The notes: generated from the letters alone by a model not told the origin. A stretch of DNA of 64,000 nucleotides from Pseudogemmobacter humi (GCF_900609055.1 NZ_UXAW01000090.1:62001-126000), one strand, 5' to 3'; positions 48,431 through 59,575 are shown, counted from the first letter of the stretch. Numbers and translations: made by a program.

Positions 48431-48543
48431 TATGCCGACGGTTTCGCCACCGGTTCAAGGAACCGGCGGCATGGGGGCAGAGCCCCGCAAAGCTAAGGGC
48501 CACCCCGAAGGGCGGCCCTCAGCTTTCGCACAACCCGAAAAGA

Positions 48544-50037
48544 TCACTCGATCATCGGCAAGAGCGCATCGACGGATTTCTTGGCATCGCCGTAGAACAT
48601 CCTCGTGTTCTCCTTGTAGAACAGCGGGTTCTCGATTCCCGAATACCCCGTGCCCTGGCCGCGTTTCGAGACGAACACCTGTTTCGCCTTCCAGACCTCC
48701 AGCACCGGCATCCCGGCGATGGGGCTGTTCGGGTCCTCCTGCGCCGCCGGGTTCACGATGTCGTTCGAGCCGATCACGATGGCCACATCGGTCGAGGGGA
48801 AATCGTCGTTGATCTCGTCCATCTCCAGCACGATGTCATAGGGCACCTTGGCCTCGGCCAGGAGCACGTTCATATGCCCGGGCAGCCGGCCCGCCACCGG
48901 ATGGATGGCGAAACGCACCTCTTTCCCCTTCGCGCGCAGCTTGCGGGTCAGCTCGCTGACCGACTGCTGCGCCTGCGCCACCGCCATGCCGTAACCCGGC
49001 ACGATCACCACCGAATCCGCGTCGTTCAGCGCCGCCGCCACGCCTTCGGCGTCGATGGCGATCTGCTCTCCGGTGACTTCCATCGCCGGGCCGGTGGTGC
49101 CACCGAACCCGCCGAGGATCACCGAGATGAACGAACGGTTCATCGCCTTGCACATGATGTAGCTCAGGATCGCCCCCGAAGAGCCCACCAGCGCGCCGAC
49201 CACGATCAAGAGATCATTGGACAGCGAGAAGCCGATCGCCGCCGCCGCCCAGCCCGAATAGCTGTTCAGCATCGACACGACCACCGGCATGTCGGCGCCG
49301 CCGATCCCCATGATCAGGTGATAGCCGATGAACAGGGCCGCAATCGTCATGCCGATCAGCGCCAGCGAAGAGCCGGTTTGCAGATAGACCACCAGCAGCA
49401 CCAGCGAAATCGCCGCCGCGCTCGCGTTCAGCACATGCCCGCCCGGCAGTTTCTTCGCCTTGCCGTCGACGCGGCCCGCCAGCTTGCCGAAAGCGATCAC
49501 CGAGCCGGTGAAGGTCACCGCGCCGATGAACACGCCGAGGAAGGTCTCGACCCGCAGGATCGAGATCTCGACCGGCGTCTTATGCGCGATCACCGCCGCG
49601 AAGCCGGTCAGCTCTTCGGCCAGTTTGGAAAGCGCCATCACCTTGTCGAGGTCGGCGAAGACCGCCCCGGCCGGATCCTGCGCCAAAGCCAGCAGATCGG
49701 CGAGCCGCACCATCTCGATATGGGTGTTGAAGCCGATGAACACGGCGGCCAGACCCACCAGCGAGTGCATCGCGGCAACAAGCTGCGGCATCTCGGTCAT
49801 CTGGACGCGCTGCGCCACCACCCAGCCGGCGGCGCCGCCGGCAAGGATCAGCACCAGCGACAGCCACCACAGACCGGCGCCCGGGCCGATCAGCGTGGCG
49901 GTGACCGCAAGGCCCATGCCGAAAATCCCGTACCAGACCGCGCGTTTCGCGCTTTCCTGGTTCGAGAGCCCCCCGAGAGAGAGGATGAACAGAACCGCCG
50001 CGACGACATAGGCGGCCGTGGTGAAACCGAATTCCAT
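48544..50037 (-). CDS. pntB: NAD(P) transhydrogenase subunit beta
   Basis: A 497-residue membrane subunit with about eight to nine helices in the first 280 residues and the NADP(H)-binding domain III in the last 180. Typical stretches are [38 protein letters not shown] and the C-terminal [18 protein letters not shown]. With PntA it couples proton entry to NADPH formation. The start is at 50037 ([15 protein letters not shown]), 15 bp after the pntA stop. Confidence 0.97.
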   Translation of the reverse strand: MEFGFTTAAYVVAAVLFILSLGGLSNQESAKRAVWYGIFGMGLAVTATLIGPGAGLWWLSLVLILAGGAAGWVVAQRVQMTEMPQLVAAMHSLVGLAAVFIGFNTHIEMVRLADLLALAQDPAGAVFADLDKVMALSKLAEELTGFAAVIAHKTPVEISILRVETFLGVFIGAVTFTGSVIAFGKLAGRVDGKAKKLPGGHVLNASAAAISLVLLVVYLQTGSSLALIGMTIAALFIGYHLIMGIGGADMPVVVSMLNSYSGWAAAAIGFSLSNDLLIVVGALVGSSGAILSYIMCKAMNRSFISVILGGFGGTTGPAMEVTGEQIAIDAEGVAAALNDADSVVIVPGYGMAVAQAQQSVSELTRKLRAKGKEVRFAIHPVAGRLPGHMNVLLAEAKVPYDIVLEMDEINDDFPSTDVAIVIGSNDIVNPAAQEDPNSPIAGMPVLEVWKAKQVFVSKRGQGTGYSGIENPLFYKENTRMFYGDAKKSVDALLPMIE

Positions 50038-50052
50038 CTGGTCCCCCCTCCC

Positions 50053-51627
50053 TTACGACTTCTGGAACATGGCGAGCATCCGCCGGGTGACGAGGAAACC
50101 GCCGAAGATGTTCACCCCGGCCATCAGCACCGAAAGCGCCGCCAGCACGATCACCAGCCAGTTGCCCGAGCCGATCTGCAACAGCGCGCCGAGAATGATG
50201 ATCGACGAGATCGCATTGGTGATCGCCATCAGCGGCGTGTGCAGCGAATGCGAGACGTTCCAGATCACCTGGAAGCCGACGAAGCACGACAGCACGAAAA
50301 CGATGAAATGCGACATGAAGCTCGCGGGCGCGAACCAGCCGGCCAGCAGCAGGAGACCACCGCCAATCGCCAGCAGCCCGATCTGGTTGCGGGTCTGGGC
50401 TTTGAACGCCGCCACCTCCTGCGCGCGGCGCTCTGCGGGCGTCAGTTCCTTCGGCTTTTCCTTCGGCTTTTGCGCCGCGATGGCCTGGATCTTCGGCGGT
50501 GGCGGCGGCCAGGTGGTCTCGCCCGCCTTCGTCACCGTCGCGCCGCGGATCACGTCGTCTTCCATGTTATGGTCGATCACGCCGTCTTTCTTCGGCGTAA
50601 GATCCGTCATCATATGCCTGATATTATTGGCATAAAGGCTGGAGGCCTGCGCCGCCATCCGGCTGGGGAAATCGGTATAGCCAATCACGGTCACGCCGTT
50701 GTCGGTGACGATCTTCTCGTCCGGCACGGTCAGATCGCAGTTGCCGCCGCGTTCGGCGGCGAGATCGACGATCACCGAGCCGCGCTTCATCAGCGCCACC
50801 ATGTCCGCGGTCCAGAGCTTCGGTGCCGGGCGGCCCGGGATCAGCGCGGTGGTGATCACGATGTCCATATCGGGCGCGAGTTCGCGGAACTTCTTCAGCT
50901 GCGCCTCGCGGAATTCGGGCGACGAGGGCGCGGCATAACCGCCGGTCGCGGCGCCGTCCTGGGCGGATTCCGCGAAGTCGAGATAGACGAATTCCGCGCC
51001 CATCGACCCGATCTGCTCGGCCACTTCGGGGCGCACGTCGAAGGCGTAAGTGATCGCGCCGAGCGACACGCTCGCCCCGATCGCCGCCAGACCCGCGACG
51101 CCCGCGCCCACCACCAGCACCTTCGCCGGCGGCACCTTTCCGGCCGCCGTCACCTGGCCGGTGAAGAAGCGCGGGAAGTTGTTCGCTGCCTCGATCACCG
51201 CGCGGTAACCGGCGAGATTCGCCATCGAGGACAGCGCGTCCATCTTCTGCGCACGGCTGATGCGGGGCACCATATCCATGGCGACGGCGGTCACGCCCTT
51301 CGCCCGCGCCTGCTCCAGCAGTTCCGGGTTCTGCGCCGGCCAGAAGAACGAGATCAGCGTCTGGCCCTCATGCAGCAGATCCAGTTCCGCAGGCTCGGGC
51401 CCGCGCACCTTCACCACCACATCCGCCGCATCGGCCACCGCCTGCGCCGAAGGCAGCACACTCACCCCCGCCGCCTGATAGGCCGCATCGGTGAACCCGG
51501 CCCGCAGCCCGGCCCCCGCCTCGATCACGCAGTCATGCCCCAGCTTCTGAAGCTGCAACGCAGATTCAGGCGTCAAAGCAACACGACACTCCCCAGAGGC
51601 AACCTCGGTCAATGCTCCGATCTTCAA
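50053..51627 (-). CDS. pntA: NAD(P) transhydrogenase subunit alpha
   Basis: A 524-residue subunit. The NAD(H)-binding domain I (about 1–380; [40 protein letters not shown]) is followed by a Pro/Lys-rich linker and four C-terminal helices (about 420–515). It is thus the two-subunit (alpha, beta) form, not the split PntAA/PntAB form common in some alphaproteobacteria. pntB follows at once. Confidence 0.96.
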   Translation of the reverse strand: MKIGALTEVASGECRVALTPESALQLQKLGHDCVIEAGAGLRAGFTDAAYQAAGVSVLPSAQAVADAADVVVKVRGPEPAELDLLHEGQTLISFFWPAQNPELLEQARAKGVTAVAMDMVPRISRAQKMDALSSMANLAGYRAVIEAANNFPRFFTGQVTAAGKVPPAKVLVVGAGVAGLAAIGASVSLGAITYAFDVRPEVAEQIGSMGAEFVYLDFAESAQDGAATGGYAAPSSPEFREAQLKKFRELAPDMDIVITTALIPGRPAPKLWTADMVALMKRGSVIVDLAAERGGNCDLTVPDEKIVTDNGVTVIGYTDFPSRMAAQASSLYANNIRHMMTDLTPKKDGVIDHNMEDDVIRGATVTKAGETTWPPPPPKIQAIAAQKPKEKPKELTPAERRAQEVAAFKAQTRNQIGLLAIGGGLLLLAGWFAPASFMSHFIVFVLSCFVGFQVIWNVSHSLHTPLMAITNAISSIIILGALLQIGSGNWLVIVLAALSVLMAGVNIFGGFLVTRRMLAMFQKS

Positions 51628-51903
51628 ATGCCGTCTCCCCCGTTCTGTTCAGTAATCCGGTATATAGCCGCGCAACAATATTTCAATGCTGCAAATGCAC
51701 AATGCGGTTTATTGCCCTGCATTCTGGATTCGCAGAACCGGGCCAGACCCGCCCCGGGCTGGCCCCATCCCCGGCCCGGGGAAAGTGCAGGCGGATCGCG
51801 CCGATTTGCAAGCTCTTTGCACGGCCGGGGCCTTGCCGAAATGGCGAAGAGGGATAAAAGCAGGCAGAAAGACCACAGCGGCCACCCTGAAGGAGAGCCC
51901 GCC

Positions 51904-53100
51904 ATGCCCACCGATTTCGCCGCCACAAAGGCGCTGTTCGATCTGCCCGAAGGGGTGATCTATCTCGACGGCAACTCGCTGGGGCCGCTCCCGAAGGCGG
52001 TGCCGGAACGGCTGGCGCGCGCGGTCCGCGACGAATGGGGCGCGATGCTGATCCGCGGCTGGAACGAGGCCGGCTGGATGGAGATGCCCTCGCGCATCGG
52101 CGACCGGGTGGCGCGTCTGATCGGGGCCGAGCCGGGCTCGGTGGTGATGGGCGATACGCTGTCGGTCAAGGTCTGGCAGGCTTTGGCCTCGGCGCTGGAA
52201 ATGGTGCCCGGGCGCAAGGTGATCCTGTCGGATACCGGCAATTTCCCCTCGGATCTCTATATCGCCGACGGGCTGGTGCGCACGCTCGGCGAGGGCTATG
52301 CCCTGCGCACCGTGGCGCCGGAAGCCGTGGCGGGCGCCATCGACGACAGCGTCGCGGTGGTGATGGTGACCGAAACCGACTACCGCACCGGGCGGCGCCA
52401 CGACATGGCAGAGCTCGCCCGCATCGCCCATCAGAAGGGCGCGCTGCTGGTGTGGGATCTGGCGCATTCCGCCGGGGCCTTCCCGGTCGAACTGGCGCGC
52501 GACGGGGCGGATTTCGCGGTCGGCTGCACCTATAAATACCTCAACTCCGGTCCCGGCGGCCCGGCTTTCATCTATGTCGCCCCCCGCCATCAGGCGCGCG
52601 CGCGCCCGGCGCTGTCGGGCTGGATGGGGCACGAGGCGCCCTTCGCCTTCGACCTCGACTACCGGCCCGGACGGGGGATCGAGCGGATGCGGGTCGGCAC
52701 GCCGCCGATCCTCGCGCTGGCGGCGCTGGATGCCGCGCTCGATGTCTGGGAGGGGGTGGACATGCAGGATCTGCGCGCCGCCTCGCTGGCGTTGCAGGAT
52801 CAATTCATCGCCGGGGTCGGGGCCGCCTGCGCGGATCTGGCGCTTGCCACGCCGCGCGACCATGCCGCCCGCGGCAGCCAGGTCAGCTTCCGCCACCCCG
52901 AGGGCTATGCGATCATGCAGGCGCTGATCGCGCGCGGCGTGATCGGCGATTTCCGCGCACCCGATATCCTGCGATTCGGCTTCACGCCGCTTTATATCGA
53001 CCGGGACGATGTCGCCCGCGCGGTGGAAACCCTTGCGGAAATCATGCGCGGGCGTGTATGGGACCGCCCGGAATACCATCGGCGCGCCAGGGTGACATGA
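51904..53100 (+). CDS. kynU: kynureninase
   Basis: A 398-residue PLP enzyme that cleaves kynurenine to anthranilate and alanine. The N-terminal block YLDGNSLGPLPKAVPERL is diagnostic. The PLP-binding Lys211 is in GCTYKYLNSGPGG, with WDLAHSAGAFPVEL before it and RVGTPPILALAALDAAL after. The start ATG at 51904 is supported by AAGGAGAGC just upstream. Other steps of the pathway (tryptophan dioxygenase) are absent from the window; an arylformamidase-like gene lies at 36094. Confidence 0.96.
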   Translation: MPTDFAATKALFDLPEGVIYLDGNSLGPLPKAVPERLARAVRDEWGAMLIRGWNEAGWMEMPSRIGDRVARLIGAEPGSVVMGDTLSVKVWQALASALEMVPGRKVILSDTGNFPSDLYIADGLVRTLGEGYALRTVAPEAVAGAIDDSVAVVMVTETDYRTGRRHDMAELARIAHQKGALLVWDLAHSAGAFPVELARDGADFAVGCTYKYLNSGPGGPAFIYVAPRHQARARPALSGWMGHEAPFAFDLDYRPGRGIERMRVGTPPILALAALDAALDVWEGVDMQDLRAASLALQDQFIAGVGAACADLALATPRDHAARGSQVSFRHPEGYAIMQALIARGVIGDFRAPDILRFGFTPLYIDRDDVARAVETLAEIMRGRVWDRPEYHRRARVT

Positions 53101-53281
53101 GCCGCTGCCGGACCCGGGGCAAATCGGCAACGCCCCGGCCGCAATCGGTGCATTTTCACGATCCTGTCAACAATCCGGCAGGCCTGGGCGTTTGACGCTC
53201 CGCGGCCAGTCGGATAGCGTCCCGCCCTGACGGGAGCGGCTTCGCCGATGCCGCGCCCATATAAGAATTGTGAGACCCCAG

Positions 53282-54286
53282 ATGCGAACGACCGGCCTTG
53301 TCGCCACTTTCAGGACTTCGGCAAAAGCCCCGCTGGCGGCGCTTGCCTCGCTGATGCTGCTTTCGGCCTGCGTCGATCCGATCACCGGCGCCCCGGCCGG
53401 CGTTTCCGTCGAGGAGCAGCCCGCGATCAGCACCGATGCGACGATCTATGCCGCGCGTTCGGACGGCGCCCATACCGTGCCCGCGCTGCCGGTCGAGCAG
53501 ATCCCCGCGGCCTACCGCCGCCAGGTCGTGGACTATCCGACCGACCAGCCGCCGGGCACCATCATCATCGACCCGACCCCGAAGTTTCTTTACTATGTGA
53601 TCGGCAAGAACAAGGCGATCCGCTACGGGATTTCGGTCGGGGCCGAGGGCTTTCAGTGGTCGGGCGAATCCATCGTCGCCAACAAACGGCCCTGGCCGAC
53701 CTGGACGCCGCCGAAAGAGATGATCGAACGCAAGCCGAGCCTTGAGAAATGGAAGGACGGCCAGCCCGGCGGCCCGAGCAACCCGCTCGGCTCGCGGGCG
53801 ATCTATCTGACCTCGGGCGGGCGCGATTACGGCTACCGCATCCATGGCACGCCGGAATGGCAGTCGATCGGGCGCAACGCCTCGTCGGGCTGCTTCCGCA
53901 TGATCAACCAGGATGTGATGGATCTCTATGAGCGGGTGCAGGGCGGCGAGAAGGTCGTCGTTCTGACCGCGAAGGGCGAGATGCCGAACGGTCTGTCGAT
54001 CCCGAAACCGCCGGCACCGAAGAAAAAGGCCGAACCGAAGCCCGCCGTCACCCCGGCCGCCATGCCGCCGATGATGATCGGCCCGATGATGCCGGGCGCC
54101 GCCCTGCCCGCCGCGGATGCTGCCGAGACCACCCCGGCCGCAGGCGCGGCGGGGTCCGCGCCGCTCCTGCCGGCGGCGGAACCGGCCGCCCCCGCGGCTT
54201 CTGCCCCGGCGCCCCCCGCTGAAGCTCCGGCAGCAGCAGCCCCGGCCAAACCGGCCTGCGAAGGCGAGGATTGCCCGACGCGGTAA
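53282..54286 (+). CDS. L,D-transpeptidase lipoprotein (YkuD domain)
   Basis: A 334-residue cell-wall enzyme. A lipoprotein signal ends at lipobox LLSAC (Cys30). The YkuD domain (about 90–230) has the catalytic His188 in YRIHGTPEW and Cys204 in ASSGCFRM. The C-terminal third (about 240–334) is a Pro/Ala-rich low-complexity tail ending CEGEDCPTR, with two Cys. It would form 3-3 cross-links or attach proteins to peptidoglycan. The start at ATG 53282 is set by the signal peptide. A terminator follows. Confidence 0.92.
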   Translation: MRTTGLVATFRTSAKAPLAALASLMLLSACVDPITGAPAGVSVEEQPAISTDATIYAARSDGAHTVPALPVEQIPAAYRRQVVDYPTDQPPGTIIIDPTPKFLYYVIGKNKAIRYGISVGAEGFQWSGESIVANKRPWPTWTPPKEMIERKPSLEKWKDGQPGGPSNPLGSRAIYLTSGGRDYGYRIHGTPEWQSIGRNASSGCFRMINQDVMDLYERVQGGEKVVVLTAKGEMPNGLSIPKPPAPKKKAEPKPAVTPAAMPPMMIGPMMPGAALPAADAAETTPAAGAAGSAPLLPAAEPAAPAASAPAPPAEAPAAAAPAKPACEGEDCPTR

Positions 54287-54305
54287 GCCACACCCGGAAA
54301 GAACG

Positions 54306-54331
54306 AAAAGCCGCCCTTTGGGGCGGCTTTT
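54306..54331 (+). terminator. rho-independent terminator of the L,D-transpeptidase gene
   Basis: Stem AAAAGCCGCCC (54306–54316), loop TTTG, GGGCGGCTTTT (54321–54331), then TCTTT; 20 bp past the stop. Confidence 0.92.
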
Positions 54332-54348
54332 TCTTTGCTTGCCCGCTC

Positions 54349-54402
54349 ATCGGCCCTTACGGGCCTCTTCGCTTGCGATGACGCCCGTAAGGGTGGAAGA
54401 GC
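54349..54402. repeat. 54-bp REP-like palindromic repeat, copy 2
   Basis: Partner of the copy at 3404–3457, with four mismatches. Here the inverted pair CCCTTACGGGC (54354–54364)/GCCCGTAAGGG (54383–54393) is perfect. It lies between the transpeptidase terminator and the convergent amidotransferase gene. Confidence 0.8.
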
Positions 54403-54408
54403 ACCGGC

Positions 54409-55188
54409 TCACGCCACCCGGAGCGGACGGCGGCCCATTGCCCAGGCGGCAGCGGCGCGGCCGAAACTCTCGAACAGCGGGCGCGAGACCGGATCCTCGC
54501 CCGCGCGCCATTCCGGGTGCCATTGCACCGAAAGGGTGAATCCGGGCGCCCCCTCGACATAGATCGCCTCGGGGGTGGTGTCGGGCGCGCGGCCGTCGAT
54601 CACGATCCGCGGCCCGGGGCGGCTGATGCCCTGGCCGTGCAGCGTGTTGGTCATCACTTCGCTCGCGCCCAGCAGGCGGTGGAACACGCCGCCCTCGGTG
54701 AAGCGCACCGGATGGCGCAAGGCGAATTTCTCTTCCATGCTGCCTTCGGGCGGCATGCGGTGGTTCGTCCGCCCCGGCAGATCACGGATCTCGGGATGCA
54801 GGCTGCCGCCCATGGCGACGTTCACCTCCTGAAAGCCGCGGCAGATACCGAACACCGGCTGGCCGCGCTCGACGCAGGCGCGCACCAGCGGCAGCGTCAC
54901 CGCATCGCGGCCGCGGTCGAAGGCGCCATGCGCGGGGGTCTCCTCCTCGCCGTATTCGCTGGGATGGACATTCGGCCGCCCGCCGGTCAGCAGAAACCCG
55001 TCGCACAGATCCAGCAGCTCGTTCACCGCGACCAGCCGCGGATCGGCGGGGATGATCAGCGGCAGACCGCCCGCCACCTGCGCCACCGCCATCGTGTTGA
55101 TCGCGCCGCTGCCATGAACCTCATAGCCGGTCTCAAGCTCATGCGGGTTCGAGATGATCCCGATCACCGGGCGGCTCTGTTCAGGCAT
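54409..55188 (-). CDS. gamma-glutamyl-gamma-aminobutyrate hydrolase-family protein (class I glutamine amidotransferase fold)
   Basis: A 259-residue C26-type peptidase resembling PuuD, which releases GABA from its gamma-glutamyl form in putrescine breakdown. Nucleophile Cys116 is in [15 protein letters not shown]; the His/Glu pair lies in [30 protein letters not shown] is typical. The start at 55188 ([14 protein letters not shown]) is set by the conserved first strand. No other puu genes adjoin, so the exact substrate is uncertain. Confidence 0.88.
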   Translation of the reverse strand: MPEQSRPVIGIISNPHELETGYEVHGSGAINTMAVAQVAGGLPLIIPADPRLVAVNELLDLCDGFLLTGGRPNVHPSEYGEEETPAHGAFDRGRDAVTLPLVRACVERGQPVFGICRGFQEVNVAMGGSLHPEIRDLPGRTNHRMPPEGSMEEKFALRHPVRFTEGGVFHRLLGASEVMTNTLHGQGISRPGPRIVIDGRAPDTTPEAIYVEGAPGFTLSVQWHPEWRAGEDPVSRPLFESFGRAAAAWAMGRRPLRVA

Positions 55189-55403
55189 ATTCCGAAAACC
55201 ACTGCTGCATACCGTCTGAACATAACCCGCAATTTCAGGGCTTTGAAGCGTCTGATCGCGCACAGTCGCCCGGCTCTGTCTGCACAGGTCGCGCTGACCT
55301 GCCGCAGGCGCCTCACCGCAGCGTGACTTGCCTTCCCGCAGCCGGAAGCCTTCAGCTTCCCCCCGCAACGATCACGCCCGCAACGCTCACGAAGGAGACC
55401 GCC

Positions 55404-55769
55404 ATGTCCGCCCATCCCCTTGCTTTCGCCCTTGGCCTGAGCCTTGCGCTGGCCGCGCCGCTGGCGGCGCAGGACCATTCCGGCCATGGCACCGGGGCCG
55501 ATGCCTCGCCCTCGACCGCGGCTTTCGGGGAAGCGGCGATGGAGATGCACGGCGCGATGGCGATCGACTACACCGGCGATGCCGATGTCGATTTCGTGCG
55601 CGGCATGATCCCGCATCACGAAGGCGCGGTCGCCATGGCGCGGATCGTGCTGGAACACGGCCAGGATGCGGAAGTCCGCGCGCTGGCCGAAGAGGTGATC
55701 GCGGCGCAGGAGAAGGAAATCGCCTGGATGCGCGACTGGCTGGCGAAGAACGCGCCCGCAGAGGAATAA
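55404..55769 (+). CDS. DUF305 exported protein (CopM-like)
   Basis: A 121-residue periplasmic protein with signal peptide [19 protein letters not shown] His/Met-bearing DUF305 domain follows: HSGHG at the mature N-terminus, [20 protein letters not shown] and [20 protein letters not shown]. Some family members bind copper. The start ATG at 55404 follows AAGGAGACC. It stands alone. Confidence 0.9.
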   Translation: MSAHPLAFALGLSLALAAPLAAQDHSGHGTGADASPSTAAFGEAAMEMHGAMAIDYTGDADVDFVRGMIPHHEGAVAMARIVLEHGQDAEVRALAEEVIAAQEKEIAWMRDWLAKNAPAEE

Positions 55770-55909
55770 CCCGCCCCCGCGGCTGTTCGCCCAAGGGGGC
55801 GGAGCGGGCTTGATTTCCGCCCTTCCCGCATCAGAGTGCAGGGGAACAGGCGGCCGCCCGCGCGCCGCGACGAGATGGGAGACGGGCCGGTTCGCCGGCA
55901 GAGCATGTG

Positions 55910-56578
55910 ATGAAGCAAGACCTTCCGCCAGCTGACGCCAGCCCCGCTTCCGCCGCCCCGGGACAGGATCCTCATGCCGGGGACCAGCGGCTCTCGGCGA
56001 TCCTGGCGGACCTGGCCGAGGATGCCTCGCGCGACAGGATCGCGATTTCCGATATGCTGGAGACCATGCGCGCGCGCGCCTTCGGCGCTTTGCTGCTGAT
56101 CTTCGCCTTTCCCAATATCCTGCCCTCGCCGCCGGGGCTGGCCGGTGTTCTCGGCCTGCCGCTCGTGTTCCTGTCGGTGCAGATGGTGCTGGGGCGCGAG
56201 CCCTGGCTGCCGCAGATCATCGCGAAACGCTCGATGGACCGGGTGTTCTTCGCCGCGATGGTGAAGCGGATCACCCCCTGGCTTGGCCGGGCCGAGGGGC
56301 TGATGCATGCGCGGCTGGAGTTCATGGCCGGCGATCTGGCGCAGCGCCTCCTGGGCCTTGTCTGCCTGATCCTCGCGGTGGCGCTGGCCTTGCCGATCCC
56401 CTTCGCCAATCTGGCGCCCTCGGCGGCGATCTGCCTGATCGGGCTGGGCATTCTGGAACGCGACGGGCTCTGGATCGGGATCGGGATGCTGGCCTCGGCG
56501 GGGGCGCTGGTCTATGTGGCGGGGCTGGGCTACGCGCTGGTGAAATCGGCGCTTTTCGTGCTGCAAAACGCCTTCTGA
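55910..56578 (+). CDS. exoD: ExoD-family exopolysaccharide-related membrane protein
   Basis: A 222-residue inner-membrane protein with several C-terminal helices. The conserved ExoD region includes LLIFAFPNILPSPPGLAGVL then GLPLVFLSVQMVLGREPWLP, and the cytoplasmic N-terminus is charged. ExoD in Sinorhizobium affects exopolysaccharide production and alkali tolerance; the mechanism is unknown. The ATG at 55910 follows a GTG; either could serve. The MsbA-like gene lies 81 bp downstream on the same strand. Confidence 0.88.
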   Translation: MKQDLPPADASPASAAPGQDPHAGDQRLSAILADLAEDASRDRIAISDMLETMRARAFGALLLIFAFPNILPSPPGLAGVLGLPLVFLSVQMVLGREPWLPQIIAKRSMDRVFFAAMVKRITPWLGRAEGLMHARLEFMAGDLAQRLLGLVCLILAVALALPIPFANLAPSAAICLIGLGILERDGLWIGIGMLASAGALVYVAGLGYALVKSALFVLQNAF

Positions 56579-56659
56579 GCCCCGGGCCAGCCGCCGCTTG
56601 AGAGAGCGCGCGCGCTGCGCTACACCCCGCGGAACGGCAACCGAAAGGGGCCCACGCCC

Positions 56660-58423
56660 GTGAGTGCAGATCCCTCCGTGACCGCCCCCGCCGCCGGGCA
56701 GGGCCTCATCCTCCGCTTCTGGCGCGATTTCCTGCGCCGCCGCGCCGGGCTTATGGTGCTGGCGATGCTCTTGTCCGCGCTGGAAGGCTCGACGCTCGGC
56801 CTGTTGTCCTGGATGCTGGAGCCGCTGTTCGACGAGGTGTTCGGCGCGCGCTCGACCGGGGCGCTGGTCTGGGTCGGCCTTGGCATCCTCGGGCTGTTCC
56901 TGATCCGGGCCGTCACCTCTATCCTCGGGCGCTGGCTGATCGCCATGGTCAACCAGGCCACCGCCACCGACATGCAGGAGGCGCTGGTGCGCCATCTGCT
57001 GACGCTGGACGGATCCTTCTACCAGAAGAACCCGCCCGGCACGCTGATCGAGCGCGTTCAGGGCGACACCATGGCCGCGCAGGGCGCGACGCAGCTGGTG
57101 ATCGCGGGCGTCGGGCGCGATATGGTGGCGCTGGCGGGGCTGTTCGTGGTCGCGGTGGGGATCGACCTGCGCTGGACGCTGGTCGCGCTGATCGGCACGC
57201 CGCTGCTGCTGATGCCCGCCCTTGCGCTGCAACGCTACATCCGGCGCAAGACGCAGCAGATGCGGATCGAATCCGGCCTGCGCGCCACAAGGCTGGACGA
57301 GATTTTCCACGGTATCCAGCAGGTCAAGCTGAACCGGATGGAGGATTACCAAAGCAGCCGCTTCGCCGCCATCGTGCGCCGTATCCTGCGCGCCGAGGTG
57401 AAATCGGCCCTCGGCCGCGCCACCATGCCCGCCCTTGTGGATGTGGTGACCGGCATCGGCTTTTTCGCGGTGCTGATCCTTGGCGGGCGCGAGGTGGTTT
57501 CGGGCCAGCGCACCACCGGCGAATTCATGGCCTTCTTCACCGCCATGGCGCTGACCTTCCAGCCGATCCGCCGGCTGTCGGACCTTGCCGGGCAGCGCCA
57601 GATCGCGCTGGCCTCGCTGGAACGGATCTATGGGCTCTTCGACATGCGGGCCGTGGCGATCCGCCCTGCGGTCAGCCTCGCCCGCCCGGCCCACCTGCCC
57701 CCGGAGATCCGCTTCGATGAGGTGAGCTTCGGCTATGACGAGACGCCGGTGCTGCGCGGGCTCAGCTTCACGGCGCCCGCGGGCAGGGTCACCGCGCTGG
57801 TCGGCGCCTCGGGCGCGGGGAAATCCACCGTCTTCCATCTGCTGACCGCGCTGGCCGAGCCGCAATCGGGCCGCATCCTGATCGGCGGCGCCGCCAGCGA
57901 GGGGATGACGCTCGCCGATCAGCGCAGCCTCTTCGCCGCCGTCAGCCAGGAATCGGCGCTGTTCGACGAAAGCCTGCGCGAGAACCTGATCCTCGGGCGC
58001 GGGACGATCACCGAAGAGCGGCTGGCGCGCGCGCTGGACGACGCCAATGTCTCGGGCTTCCTGAGCCGCCTTCCCGGCGGTCTCGACGCCATGGCGGGGC
58101 CGCGCGGCTCGTCCTTGTCGGGCGGGCAGCGCCAGCGGGTGGCGATCGCGCGGGCGCTGCTGGCCGATGCGCCGGTGCTGCTTCTCGACGAGGCCACCTC
58201 GGCGCTGGACGCGGCCTCCGAGCGCGCGGTGACCGAGGCGCTGGCCCGCGCGCAGGAAGGCCGCACCACGCTGGTGATCGCGCATCGCCTGGCCACGGTG
58301 CGCGAGGCCGATCTGATCCTGGTGATGGATCAGGGCCGGGTCGCGGAACAGGGCACGCATGAGGAGTTGCTGGCCCGCGGCGGGCTTTACGCCCGGCTGC
58401 ATGCCTTGCAGTTCCAGGCCTGA
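56660..58423 (+). CDS. ABC transporter, fused permease/ATPase (MsbA-like)
   Basis: A 587-residue half-transporter starting at GTG 56660. Six transmembrane helices (about 25–320) precede the ATPase: Walker A GASGAGKSTVFH, signature SLSGGQRQRVAIARALL, Walker B VLLLDEATSALD and switch His in VIAHRLATV. It would act as a homodimer and export lipid A–core, other lipids or drugs; lipid export is favoured by similarity to MsbA but not proven. Confidence 0.9.
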   Translation: MSADPSVTAPAAGQGLILRFWRDFLRRRAGLMVLAMLLSALEGSTLGLLSWMLEPLFDEVFGARSTGALVWVGLGILGLFLIRAVTSILGRWLIAMVNQATATDMQEALVRHLLTLDGSFYQKNPPGTLIERVQGDTMAAQGATQLVIAGVGRDMVALAGLFVVAVGIDLRWTLVALIGTPLLLMPALALQRYIRRKTQQMRIESGLRATRLDEIFHGIQQVKLNRMEDYQSSRFAAIVRRILRAEVKSALGRATMPALVDVVTGIGFFAVLILGGREVVSGQRTTGEFMAFFTAMALTFQPIRRLSDLAGQRQIALASLERIYGLFDMRAVAIRPAVSLARPAHLPPEIRFDEVSFGYDETPVLRGLSFTAPAGRVTALVGASGAGKSTVFHLLTALAEPQSGRILIGGAASEGMTLADQRSLFAAVSQESALFDESLRENLILGRGTITEERLARALDDANVSGFLSRLPGGLDAMAGPRGSSLSGGQRQRVAIARALLADAPVLLLDEATSALDAASERAVTEALARAQEGRTTLVIAHRLATVREADLILVMDQGRVAEQGTHEELLARGGLYARLHALQFQA

Positions 58424-58485
58424 GCCCCTTCCCTTCGCCGCACGGCGCCCCCATATTCGGCCCCGGAGTCGCGAAGGAGCCCGTC

Positions 58486-59259
58486 ATGACCGCATCGCCG
58501 CCCGCCCCCCGCGAGATCTGGCAGATCGGGGGCGAGGACAGCGTCAGCTTCCTTCAGGGGCTGGTGACGAACGATGTCCTGCCGCTGTCGCGCGGGCCCG
58601 GGCTGGTCTGGGCGGCGCTGCTGAATCCGCAGGGCAAATATCTGGCGGATTTCTTCGTCGCGCGGCGCGCCGAGGATCCGGCGGGGGTCCTGCTGCTCGA
58701 CATCGACGCGCGGCTGGCGCCGGGGGTGATGCGGCTCATGCAGCTTTACCGGCTGCGCGCCGCGGTGCAGATCGCCCGCAGCCCGCTGGCGGTCAGCCGC
58801 GGCACCGGCCCTGCCCCCGCGGGCGCGCTGGCCGATCCGCGCCATCCCGCGCTCGGCTGGCGGCTTTACGGCGAGGGGGCGGCGGAAGATCCGACCGACT
58901 GGGAGGCGATCCGGGTCGGACATCTGATCCCGGAATACCCCGCCGAATTGCGCCCGAACGAGAGCTACATCCTGGAACAGGGGTTCGAGCGGCTGCACGG
59001 CGTCGATTTCCGCAAGGGCTGTTACGTCGGCCAGGAAGTCACCGCGCGGATGAAGCACAAGACCGATCTGCGCAAAGGCCTCGTGCGGCTGAAGATCGAA
59101 GGCGCGGCAGAACCGGGAACGGCGATCACTCTGCCCGACGGGCGCGAGGCCGGGGTCCTCGGCACGGTGTCCGGCGGCCGGGCGCTGGCGCAGATGCGCT
59201 TCGACCGGCTGGCGGGGCCGCTTGAGGCGGGCGCGGCGCGGCTGGAAGCCGAAGGCTGA
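58486..59259 (+). CDS. ygfZ: YgfZ/GcvT-domain folate-binding protein
   Basis: A 257-residue tetrahydrofolate-dependent protein (CAF17/IBA57 type) needed for maturation of certain Fe-S enzymes. The diagnostic motif KGCYVGQEVTARMKHK is intact, and the N-terminal EDSVSFLQGLVTND and LLNPQGKYLADFFV are typical. It is slightly shorter than E. coli YgfZ, as usual in alphaproteobacteria. It follows the MsbA-like gene by 62 bp. Confidence 0.93.
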   Translation: MTASPPAPREIWQIGGEDSVSFLQGLVTNDVLPLSRGPGLVWAALLNPQGKYLADFFVARRAEDPAGVLLLDIDARLAPGVMRLMQLYRLRAAVQIARSPLAVSRGTGPAPAGALADPRHPALGWRLYGEGAAEDPTDWEAIRVGHLIPEYPAELRPNESYILEQGFERLHGVDFRKGCYVGQEVTARMKHKTDLRKGLVRLKIEGAAEPGTAITLPDGREAGVLGTVSGGRALAQMRFDRLAGPLEAGAARLEAEG

Positions 59260-59575
59260 GGCCCTTCGCCGCCTGCCCGTTTTCGCGCCGCCGCTGTGCC
59301 CGGAAAACCGGCACCAGGCATTTTTCGGCGGCGGACACAAGGGGTCAGCTTTACCCCGGGTGAAATCATATACCTGAAATACCTTGAAAAACATGATACC
59401 GCCCCTATATATCGGCGGCGCTGCCCCTGGATGACAACCAGATCCTGTGGCCCCTTCGCCAAGCTATGCGCCAGAAGCATAGCAGGCATTCCAAACAGGG
59501 CTGCCCGAATCGTAATCCAGGCGTTACAAGCGCAACTGCGCGGAAAGATCAAGAAACGACCAAGGATAAAGAGTG
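59260..59575. other. 316-bp intergenic region, promoter region of the following small gene
   Basis: No gene seen. Part of it (about 59365–59415) is A+T-rich for this genome (ATCATATACCTGAAATACC, CCTATATATCGG) and probably holds the promoter of the downstream small gene. Confidence 0.4.

Noticed and set aside
48874-51903. A very long open frame running into kynU from upstream
   Set aside because: The part before 51904 is antisense to pntA and pntB; only the kynU portion is real.
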